From Bacteroidota bacterium (lineage in GTDB: Bacteria; Bacteroidota; Bacteroidia; NS11-12g; UBA955), in the NCBI GenBank assembly GCA_018969565.1, contig JAGWYC010000120.1, forward strand, positions 1 to 6,036: DNA of 6,036 nt, in the 5' to 3' direction. Every line of letters begins with the position of its first letter. Within the stretch, counting starts at the first letter, position 1. The notes below the pieces were generated by a model that saw only the letters and a program-made list of their open reading frames with translations, did no database searches and was not told the DNA's origin. Positions 1 through 6,036 of this stretch are shown piece after piece. Position numbers and translations under genes: made by a program.

Positions 1-1
1 G

Positions 2-2335
2 GTGCAAAACGTGGACCTGGTGTTCTGGAGTTCTTTTCCCAGAGTGTCCCTGAAACTGGAGCAGGTGGTGGTGGGCGAAAGCGAACCGGTTACCGGTGAA
101 CCGCTGCTGCGCTGTCAGTCGCTCATGGTTTCCTTCCATCCCATTGAACTGCTCCAGGGAAATTACCGCATTCTGGCACTGCACATGGAACAGGGATTCC
201 TCAATATCGCCGAACGTGGCAAGGCTGTGAACTACGACATCCTGAAAACAGATTCGGGCAGCACGGGAGGCGGAAGCACCAACCTGGACCTTCAGCAGGT
301 GAGCCTGAATCAGGTACGGGTGAAATACCGGGAACTGGCCGGAGAAACCACCATTGACCTCAACCTGAATGAGTTTGTCGGAAAAGGAGCCTTCATGTCC
401 AGTGACTTTTCTGCGGAAGTGCAGGCTTCAGGACGCTGTGAGTTGCTGGAAATTGCCGGACTTCAATATCTTAAATCCAAAGCACTGGGTCTGAACGCCC
501 GGTTGAATGTGCAGGATGGAAACCGTTTCCGCTTCAATAATGCCGCGCTTCACTTCGACAAGGCCGGTTTCCTGGTGAACGGGTCAATGATTACAGGCAA
601 AGAGCAAACTATGCTGGACCTGAACGTGAAAGGCAACAAGATGACCATTGCTGACCTGCTGGGTGTGCTTCCGCTTTCATGGACGGCGGCGGTGCGCGAT
701 TTCAAAAGCACGGGTGAAATCAGCTTCGAAGGACTGGTAAAAGGCGCTGCCGGCTCCGGAGCCATCCCCAAAATTTCAGCTAATGTAAAACTGAACAAGG
801 CTGCGCTCATACCCCCCGGTTCACCGGTCAGCATCAGCGATATCAATGGTCAGGCGAGGGTGGAAAACCGCAGCGATGCACCGGATATTTTTGACCTGAG
901 CGTGAACCCTTTATCGTTTAAGCCGGGAAAAGGCAGTTTCCAGGGGGATTTGATGATGCTGAACCTCAGCGATCCGCACTTGGAATCGCACCTGAACGGC
1001 ACCCTCGAATTGTCCGATTTGCCGGCCCTCACTTCAATGCAGGGCGTAGAGGCCGGTGGTTCCTTGCTGGTGAATATGAGCCTGAGGGGCAAAACTGCAG
1101 ATTTCGGCAGGAATATCGGCGCTGTTCAGGCAGGTGGAACCGTGCAACTGCGTCAGGCTATGTGGCGGCAAGCATCCAAAAATATTGACATCCGTCAGGC
1201 CATAGGTATCTGTGATATAGACCCCTCCAACCTCTCGCTGCACCATTGTGAGGCCCTCATTTCAGGACAGGATGTGCGCTTCAGCGGCAGCATGCCCGGC
1301 TTCTGGCCCTATCTGTTCCGCGATTCCGGGCATCTGGAACTGCACGGGATTCTGGAGGCGGATAAACTGAACCTGGAACCGTTCATCGTAACAGAAAGTC
1401 CCGCGAAGCCCGCCGGAGCCTCCGATTCCTATATCCTGCCGGATGATATGGATCTGGATGTTTCCGTGCGCATCGGAAATCTGGTGTATAAGAAGTTTGA
1501 AGCCCGGGCCATCAACGGCATCGCCACCTTTCGCCGGGGAAGGCTGCGCCTGAGCAACCTGAATATGCAAACGCTCGACGGCTCCCTGCAACTGAACGGC
1601 AGCTTCAACAAAGACGACAAAGGCTATATCTGCAAAACCGCCTTCAAAGGGACCGATATTAATATATCGAAATTGTTCAATGCCCTGGATAATTTCGGGC
1701 AGCAGGATCTTACGGATAAGAATCTGGAAGGAAGAGCCAACTTCAACGGCGAAGCCATGATTCCCTTTGACCCGGCCCTGAAGGTGATTCCCAAAGAATT
1801 ATATACCTACGCCGACCTTGAAATCAATGGTGGAGTGCTGCGGAATTATGAGCCGCTGATGTCGCTGTCCTCGTATGTTAAGGTCGAAGAACTCAAGGAA
1901 ATCAAATTTTCCAGCCTCAAAAACAATATTGAAATCGCCGACGAGCAGATCAGGATCCCTTCCATGAACATCAACAACAGCGCCCTAAACATTGAAATTA
2001 CCGGCACGCACCGCTTTGACAACTACATGGATTACGGCTTCAGGGTGCGCGTGAGCGATGTAATAGCGGCCAAATACGGCTGGCGCAAGAACAACACAGA
2101 AGGTCGTTACGAAGACAATGGGTCTAAAGGCATGAGCATCTTTGTGAAGATGGTGGGCTATCCGGATCAGTTGAGCATCACCTACGACCGCCAGAAGGTG
2201 AAGTTGCAGATCCAAGAATCAGCCAAAAAGGAAAGGCAGGAACTGCGCGATGCCCTGAAGTCAGAATTCTCCGGAAAGAAGGACGGTGGCAAGTCGCAGA
2301 AATCCGGAGAGACCTACGAGTGGATAGAGGATTAG
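2..2335 (+). CDS. AsmA-like family protein, 5' end cut by window edge
   Basis: The frame is open from the left edge to a TAG stop, giving 777 codons. The GTG at position 2 is probably an internal valine, because the sequence begins inside the family's N-terminal region (FPRVSLKLEQVVVGES, then LLQGNYRILALHMEQGFLNI and VNYDIL). The short cytoplasmic start and single membrane anchor usual for the family are missing and should lie just upstream. The body is a long run of short alternating hydrophobic/polar beta segments. Near the C-terminus is a typical AsmA-like stretch, GTHRFDNYMDYGF (residues 668-680), followed by a charged, Lys/Glu-rich tail (about 735-777). In known AsmA/TamB-superfamily proteins this architecture forms a periplasmic beta groove anchored in the inner membrane and linked to phospholipid transport or outer-membrane assembly. 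That role is inferred here from the family. It converges on nnr with a 6-nt gap. Family call fairly secure; exact function unknown. Confidence 0.85.
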   Translation: MQNVDLVFWSSFPRVSLKLEQVVVGESEPVTGEPLLRCQSLMVSFHPIELLQGNYRILALHMEQGFLNIAERGKAVNYDILKTDSGSTGGGSTNLDLQQVSLNQVRVKYRELAGETTIDLNLNEFVGKGAFMSSDFSAEVQASGRCELLEIAGLQYLKSKALGLNARLNVQDGNRFRFNNAALHFDKAGFLVNGSMITGKEQTMLDLNVKGNKMTIADLLGVLPLSWTAAVRDFKSTGEISFEGLVKGAAGSGAIPKISANVKLNKAALIPPGSPVSISDINGQARVENRSDAPDIFDLSVNPLSFKPGKGSFQGDLMMLNLSDPHLESHLNGTLELSDLPALTSMQGVEAGGSLLVNMSLRGKTADFGRNIGAVQAGGTVQLRQAMWRQASKNIDIRQAIGICDIDPSNLSLHHCEALISGQDVRFSGSMPGFWPYLFRDSGHLELHGILEADKLNLEPFIVTESPAKPAGASDSYILPDDMDLDVSVRIGNLVYKKFEARAINGIATFRRGRLRLSNLNMQTLDGSLQLNGSFNKDDKGYICKTAFKGTDINISKLFNALDNFGQQDLTDKNLEGRANFNGEAMIPFDPALKVIPKELYTYADLEINGGVLRNYEPLMSLSSYVKVEELKEIKFSSLKNNIEIADEQIRIPSMNINNSALNIEITGTHRFDNYMDYGFRVRVSDVIAAKYGWRKNNTEGRYEDNGSKGMSIFVKMVGYPDQLSITYDRQKVKLQIQESAKKERQELRDALKSEFSGKKDGGKSQKSGETYEWIED

Positions 2336-2341
2336 AAAACC

Positions 2342-3832
2342 CTATTCCAGCATAGCCCAAGCCTCTGGCAGCGCATCAATCAGGCTCATGGCGGTCATGC
2401 CCTGTTCGGTTTTGGCGGCGCGAGCCAGTTCAGCAGCACTGCCGTGCAGATACATGCCCAGCGCGGCGGCATCATTCCGCTGATATCCTGAAGCCAGCAA
2501 GCCTCCGATGATTCCGGTGAGTACATCGCCGCTGCCCCCTTTCGCCAGTCCGGTATTGCCGCCTGAATGGTAACTCAGGTGCCCTTTACAGTTGGAGTAG
2601 ATGCTGTAGGCGTCTTTTAAAACGATGCTGCAACATTCGCGCAGGCTGTAGGCGCTGAGCAGGGCGAGCCGCTCCAGGTCATGCTCCCATAAGCCCACCA
2701 GCTTCCGGAATTCGCCTGGGTGTGGGCTCAGCAGCGCCCTGTTGTTCATCAGTTTGGGATTAATCTTGTGCTCAGCCAAAAGATTCAGGGCGTCGGCATC
2801 CAGCAAGAGGGGTACATCCGGAAAAATCTGCATCAACTCACTGATCATGCTGCCTGTTTTTTCATGCGTGCCCAACCCGGGCCCTGCGGCGATGGCATCT
2901 ACCGAAGCAGGAAGGAAGTCAGGCAGTTGGCTCACATAATCCAATCCCGCGTGCATGCACATGGCTTCCGGAGCCTGAGTCATCACCGTATTGCGAATGC
3001 GCTCCGGCAACATAATCGTGACTAGTCCAACACCTGTGCGCAGGGCAGCCTTTACAGTCATGAGCGCGGCACCCGGTTTTTCCTTGCTGCCTGCCACCAC
3101 CAGCAAATGCCCGTAGCTGCCCTTATGACTGTGCCGGGGCCGATTGCATTTGAGTTTCTTTATATCTGAGCGGCGGTACCATTCCGGGCGGTCCTGGCCA
3201 TAGTTGAAAACTGCCTGATTCAGACCAATGGGAATAACCGAAAAATCCACCTTATGCTGCGGCATGAGCAATCCCTCTTTGGGTGCTTCGAACGTGTATG
3301 TTTTCGAGGCATGCACAAATTCGTGGGTAGTAATACCATCGGTGTAAAGCCCGGAGGGCATATCCAGGGAAACCAGCTTCGTTCTCCGGTTCATCCAGGT
3401 TATGCATTCAGCATATAATCCCTCCGGTGCACGATTCAGTCCGGTGCCAAGCAGCGCATCTACCCACAAAGCATCATCTTCTATCGGTAAATGAAGACAG
3501 TTCTCAAGAACATGCAGGCAGTCAGCCCAGTATGAACGGAGCAATTGCTGGTTGAAGAGGTTGTCGGCGCTGTATGTTTCCTGTGGAATAAGGTAACAAT
3601 GGGTATCGTTGTACCCTCGTTCCAGCAACATGCGACATACAGCCAAGCCATCGCCTCCGTTGTTTCCGGCACCACATAAAATCCGGAAACGAGTTTGATT
3701 CGGGAAATCCTTCAGTATTTGGTTCAGGAACAGCCCCGATGCGCGTTCCATGAGGTTCCATGAACGCATGGACTCCTGTTGAATCGTGTATCGGTCAGCC
3801 TCTCTGATTTGTTCGGCGTTGAGGATATTCAT
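2342..3832 (-). CDS. nnr: Bifunctional NAD(P)H-hydrate epimerase / ADP-dependent NAD(P)H-hydrate dehydratase
   Basis: This 496-residue protein has the usual full length of the YjeF/Nnr fusion. It repairs hydrated NADH/NADPH (NADHX/NADPHX) in the cytoplasm. The N-terminal half (about 1-215) is the epimerase: MNILNAEQIREADRYT opens it, then GAGNNGGDGL (54-63), VDALLGTGL (124-132) and SLDMPSG (155-161), whose Asp corresponds to the catalytic region. The C-terminal half (about 220-496) is the ribokinase-like dehydratase: HKGSYGHLLVVAGS (236-249), AAGPGLGT (315-322), LLDADALN (343-350), LSPHPGEF (368-375) and the nucleotide/active-site loop GNTGLAKGGSGDVLTG (425-440). A small oddity is VLKDAYS (404-410), where the family usually has LKG. 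The ATG start overlaps the stop of the upstream lipid kinase gene as ATGA, suggesting translational coupling, and it gives the family's standard N-terminus. Last gene of a probable four-gene operon. Function assignment is strong from motifs. Confidence 0.96.
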   Translation of the reverse strand: MNILNAEQIREADRYTIQQESMRSWNLMERASGLFLNQILKDFPNQTRFRILCGAGNNGGDGLAVCRMLLERGYNDTHCYLIPQETYSADNLFNQQLLRSYWADCLHVLENCLHLPIEDDALWVDALLGTGLNRAPEGLYAECITWMNRRTKLVSLDMPSGLYTDGITTHEFVHASKTYTFEAPKEGLLMPQHKVDFSVIPIGLNQAVFNYGQDRPEWYRRSDIKKLKCNRPRHSHKGSYGHLLVVAGSKEKPGAALMTVKAALRTGVGLVTIMLPERIRNTVMTQAPEAMCMHAGLDYVSQLPDFLPASVDAIAAGPGLGTHEKTGSMISELMQIFPDVPLLLDADALNLLAEHKINPKLMNNRALLSPHPGEFRKLVGLWEHDLERLALLSAYSLRECCSIVLKDAYSIYSNCKGHLSYHSGGNTGLAKGGSGDVLTGIIGGLLASGYQRNDAAALGMYLHGSAAELARAAKTEQGMTAMSLIDALPEAWAMLE

Positions 3833-4713
3833 GTTAATACCAATAGTGATTTAGGACAAACTTCCACGCTGAGCGGCCCCTTGAAATAACCTGCGGGTTC
3901 TCCGTCCACGTGGATGGCCGTGCGCTTCACGCCGGCAACCTCAAAACGGGTTCCGCTGAGCACCTGCACACTTGGAGCCTTATGTACTTTTTTAGTGAGC
4001 AGCCTGAACCCCACAGAAGGTATGGTTAAGGGGCCTCCCGGCTGGAAAATGAGGGCGTTGATGGTTCCGTCGTCAATGCGGGCGCCGGGCATCAGGGCTA
4101 CATTATTTCCCCATTGTCCACCATTGGCAAAGCAGATCATCCAGGCGTCGCCCTGCCAGGTGGAATGGGTTTCAGCAACCTGAAATGGTCCGGGTTCCAG
4201 CTTCAGATTGCGCACGATGGCCTGAACATAGCCCAGAAGTCCGCGTTTCTTGCGGTCTTTGAAGGCATGACTGATGCGCGCATCATAGCCCAGACCGGCT
4301 ACATTGGCAAAGAAATGTCCACCGCATACGCCGGTATCTATATTTTTTATCTGGAAGCGCAGCGCCTGTTGCAGGGCTTTCCCGATGTTCATAGGCAGGC
4401 CCAGATGCCTTGCCAACCCATTGCCTGAACCCAGGGGGATGATGCCCATGGGAATTCCGGTGTTTTTCAGATAAGCACCAACCAGATTCACGGTTCCGTC
4501 TCCGCCACAGGCAAATACCGCTTTCGGTTGTCCGGCAATAGCTGCTTCGAGTTCCTTTTTAAACAATCCGGATTTGTCCAGCGCGATAAATTGGGTTTGA
4601 TACTCATCGTCTTTCAACAGGCGTCCTGCCAGAGAAATCAATTGGCCGGCTTTGCCGCTGCCTGAGCGGTCATTCAACACAAATACCAGCAAGGACTTAT
4701 CGGTTGAAGGCAT
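3829..4713 (-). CDS. Diacylglycerol/sphingosine-kinase family lipid kinase
   Basis: A 294-residue cytoplasmic or membrane-peripheral enzyme, normal length for bacterial lipid kinases of the DAGK catalytic-domain family, which phosphorylate a lipid hydroxyl using ATP. Visible motifs are the nucleotide-binding GGDGTVN (70-76), PLGSGNGLARHLGLP (93-107), GLGYDARIS (140-148), DDGTINALIF (214-223) and HVDGEP (268-273). The SGNGLARHLG version resembles the sphingosine-kinase-like branch more than the GTGNDFAR form seen in YegS/DgkB-like proteins; the lipid substrate cannot be assigned. The N-terminal strand reads LNDRSGSGK (13-21) where NPxSGxG is usual, so the proline is replaced by Asp. No signal peptide or transmembrane helix is seen. 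The ATG chosen lies 17 nt inside the end of the DUF4159 gene and places the first beta strand about 7 residues in, as expected. No clear Shine-Dalgarno sequence precedes it. The gene ends in an ATGA overlap with nnr. Confidence 0.92.
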   Translation of the reverse strand: MPSTDKSLLVFVLNDRSGSGKAGQLISLAGRLLKDDEYQTQFIALDKSGLFKKELEAAIAGQPKAVFACGGDGTVNLVGAYLKNTGIPMGIIPLGSGNGLARHLGLPMNIGKALQQALRFQIKNIDTGVCGGHFFANVAGLGYDARISHAFKDRKKRGLLGYVQAIVRNLKLEPGPFQVAETHSTWQGDAWMICFANGGQWGNNVALMPGARIDDGTINALIFQPGGPLTIPSVGFRLLTKKVHKAPSVQVLSGTRFEVAGVKRTAIHVDGEPAGYFKGPLSVEVCPKSLLVLT

Positions 4714-5365
4714 GTTGCAGGATATTAGCGCCCATTTTTAAGGCTTGCTGTCGCACGGTTTCCGGGTCATTATAGGTGCCTGCATCTTCCCAGCCATTGC
4801 CCAGGTCACATTCATAATCGTAGAAACATAACAGGCGGCCTTCCCAGATCAGGCCATATCCTTTGGCCGGTTTGCCGTCATGCTCGTGTACCTTGGGTAA
4901 ACCTGCGGGAAACTGAAACTTCTGATGGTAAATAGCATGACTGAAGGGCAGTTCTACAAAATCAAGCTCAGGAAGAACTTTTTTCATCTGTGGCCTGATA
5001 AAGGGATCCATTCCGTAGTTGTCGCAGATATGCAGGAATCCGCCGGCCAGCAGATAATTGCGAAGATTGGCGGCTTCTTCCGCAGAAAAAACCACGTTGC
5101 CGTGGCCGGTCATGAACACATAAGGGTATTGCAGTAAATCTGCCGAACCCACATCCACGATGGCTTCTCCTTCGGCCAGTGTAGTACCCAGATTGGCATT
5201 GGCGAAGCGCGCCAGGTTGGGCAGGGCCGTGCGCGAGGAATACCAGTCGCCGCCGCCACCGTATTTGAGTCTGGCCAGCCTGATGCTTGCCCCGGCAGAA
5301 CCGGAAGACCCCGGAGCCAATCCTGCAAGCAATACAAATCCAATCAGATACCAGAGTTTACGCAT
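4697..5365 (-). CDS. Secreted DUF4159 domain-containing protein
   Basis: A 222-residue protein that begins with a short basic stretch and a hydrophobic segment (MRKLWYLIGFVLLAGLAPG), followed by a small-residue region ending near A26, which looks like a Sec signal peptide. The mature part is essentially one DUF4159 domain: FMTGHGNVVFS (84-94), GGFLHICDNYGMD (108-120), LPKVHEHDGKP (156-166), then FYDYECDLGNGWED (181-194) and a closing ALKMGANI (208-215). These Asp/His/Gly-rich motifs are highly conserved in the family, whose biochemical function is not established; I recall a fold related to class I glutamine amidotransferases, but there is no obvious Cys nucleophile motif to support such chemistry. 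The predicted location is periplasm or cell surface. It follows the TonB receptor gene by 23 nt and overlaps the lipid kinase gene by 17 nt, so it probably belongs to the same transcript. Family call strong, role unknown. Confidence 0.9.
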   Translation of the reverse strand: MRKLWYLIGFVLLAGLAPGSSGSAGASIRLARLKYGGGGDWYSSRTALPNLARFANANLGTTLAEGEAIVDVGSADLLQYPYVFMTGHGNVVFSAEEAANLRNYLLAGGFLHICDNYGMDPFIRPQMKKVLPELDFVELPFSHAIYHQKFQFPAGLPKVHEHDGKPAKGYGLIWEGRLLCFYDYECDLGNGWEDAGTYNDPETVRQQALKMGANILQHAFNR

Positions 5366-5376
5366 GATTCAGGAAT

Positions 5377-5384
5377 CAAATTTA
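5377..5384 (-). promoter_or_regulatory. Possible Bacteroidota-type -7 promoter element before the DUF4159 gene
   Basis: On the minus strand the 23-nt gap between the receptor stop and the DUF4159 ATG contains TAAATTTG, a full match to the Bacteroidota -7 consensus TAnnTTTG, ending 11 nt before the start codon. I could not find a matching TTTG -33 element at the usual distance upstream, and the resulting leader would be only a few nucleotides long. It may instead be an AT-rich translation-initiation leader, which Bacteroidota often use in place of a Shine-Dalgarno sequence. Weak call. Confidence 0.22.
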
Positions 5385-5388
5385 CACA

Positions 5389-6036
5389 CTACTTAAGCGA
5401 TAGTTTGACCCCGGCGTAAAAATTGGCGCCCATCACGGGTCCCCAGGCCAGGGCAGCATCAAACCAGGGCAGGTAGGGATTCTCCGTGGAAAGCACCGGT
5501 TTTCGATCGCCGGCGCTCAGCAGGTTTTCTCCGCCTATATACCATTCCCAGCCTTTCCATTCTTTGCGTATCTGAGCGTTCCACACTACAAACCAGGGAC
5601 TGAATCCGGGTCTGCGGAACTGCTCGGGATTGCCCAAGGTCTCGGGAATCCTGCGCGGGGAGTTGATCTGGAAGGTGTTGTTCAGATGCCATTTGCGCCG
5701 GTTTTCGAAGTCGGCAACCGCAATAAAGCGATGCGGCGACTGCAAGGGCTGAATCAATCTTCCGGCCAGAAGGGGCTGGACGCTTTGTACCAGGCGGTAG
5801 GCGGTTTTCAGTTCCAGCCGCCGCCGGGGTGAAAAAATCCATTCTGCCTGCACCGTACGGGCAAACCCACCGCCGCGCTGAATAAACCAAAGTTGTCCGG
5901 GATTAAAATCGCGGTCGGCCAGAATCTGATTGTCAAAGCGGGTTTCGAAATAATCGAGCAGCAGGGTAGAGGCGCGGTCTCTGAACTTAAAGTAGCGGGT
6001 ATAGCTGGCGCCGAAGTTCCAGCCGCGCTCCTGGTT
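5389..6036 (-). CDS. TonB-dependent outer-membrane receptor, C-terminal fragment (5' end beyond window)
   Basis: The frame is open from the right edge (first codon at 6036) to a TAG stop, giving 215 residues. A GTG at 5853 is an internal valine, not a start, because the homologous barrel sequence continues upstream of it (NFGASYTRYFKFRDRAS, then LLDYFETRFDNQIL). The fragment is the end of a TonB-dependent receptor beta barrel: alternating strands with aromatic girdles, PHRFIAVADFENRRKWHLNN (101-120), SPWFVVWNAQIRKEWKGWEW (146-165), GGENLL (168-173) and NPYLPWFDAALAWGPVMG (186-203), typical of Bacteroidota receptors. It ends in FYAGVKLSLK without a terminal aromatic residue. Such receptors import ligands such as metal chelates, vitamins or glycans using TonB energy. 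The plug and TonB box are outside the window, so no substrate can be assigned. It is the most upstream visible gene of the minus-strand cluster; the operon promoter should lie beyond the right edge. Confidence 0.88.
   Translation of the reverse strand, partial: NQERGWNFGASYTRYFKFRDRASTLLLDYFETRFDNQILADRDFNPGQLWFIQRGGGFARTVQAEWIFSPRRRLELKTAYRLVQSVQPLLAGRLIQPLQSPHRFIAVADFENRRKWHLNNTFQINSPRRIPETLGNPEQFRRPGFSPWFVVWNAQIRKEWKGWEWYIGGENLLSAGDRKPVLSTENPYLPWFDAALAWGPVMGANFYAGVKLSLK

Noticed and set aside
85..97. Twin ACCGGT hexamers spaced by one base
   Set aside because: They are explained by codons for an E-P-V-T-G-E-P segment of the AsmA-like protein, and no longer repeat unit is present.
1262..1591. 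109-codon open frame on the minus strand inside the AsmA-like gene
   Set aside because: It lies entirely antisense to a strongly supported coding frame, its translation shows no recognisable domain, and other shadow frames of similar length occur across the same gene.
1654..1669. Perfect inverted repeat CGATAT-TAAT-ATATCG
   Set aside because: It is short and AT-rich, lies in the middle of the AsmA-like coding sequence (encoding DINIS), and has no second copy or associated signal.
2321..2349. Hairpin at the convergent junction as an intrinsic terminator
   Set aside because: The stem is seven pairs with a bulge and few GC pairs, and no run of T follows on either strand, so I did not annotate it as a terminator.
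4114..4428. 104-codon plus-strand frame opposite the lipid kinase gene
   Set aside because: It is a shadow of the kinase coding sequence, whose conserved motifs fix the true frame and strand.
5851..5853. GTG as the start of a short 154-residue gene
   Set aside because: The same frame continues upstream without a stop to the right edge with receptor-like barrel sequence, so this is an internal valine.
5459..5890. 143-codon minus-strand frame overlapping the receptor fragment
   Set aside because: The product is rich in Arg, Ala and Pro and shows no domain, while the alternative frame has clear TonB-receptor motifs and stays open to the window edge.

Overview
The window looks like a chromosomal housekeeping and cell-envelope region of a member of the Bacteroidota with moderate GC content. 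The clade is inferred from three things. The outer-membrane receptor fragment has C-terminal signatures typical of Bacteroidota TonB-dependent receptors (GGENLL, ENPY..WFDAALAWGPVMG). The AsmA-like protein and the DUF4159 protein resemble the versions found in that phylum. Clear Shine-Dalgarno sequences are absent before the starts. I cannot name a genus.

Layout: the left 2.3 kb holds one plus-strand gene, an AsmA-like protein cut off by the left edge. From 2342 to the right edge all genes lie on the minus strand. In transcription order (right to left) they are: the last 215 residues of a TonB-dependent receptor, cut by the right edge; a secreted DUF4159 protein; a diacylglycerol/sphingosine-kinase-family lipid kinase; and a bifunctional NAD(P)HX epimerase/dehydratase (Nnr). 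These four are packed like an operon: a 23-nt gap, then a 17-nt overlap, then a 4-nt ATGA overlap. The AsmA-like gene converges on nnr with only 6 nt between the stop codons. No stretch longer than 23 nt lacks a gene, and I see no RNA gene, mobile element, CRISPR array or long repeat.

How the genes fit together: three of the five products (AsmA-like, TonB receptor, DUF4159) belong to the cell envelope, and the lipid kinase acts on membrane lipids, so an envelope theme is plausible. Nnr repairs damaged NADH/NADPH in the cytoplasm and is probably only co-transcribed. I found no convincing previously undescribed system. The points most worth checking are the role of the DUF4159 protein next to a receptor, a possible internal promoter in front of it, and a few substitutions in otherwise conserved motifs of the two cytoplasmic enzymes.
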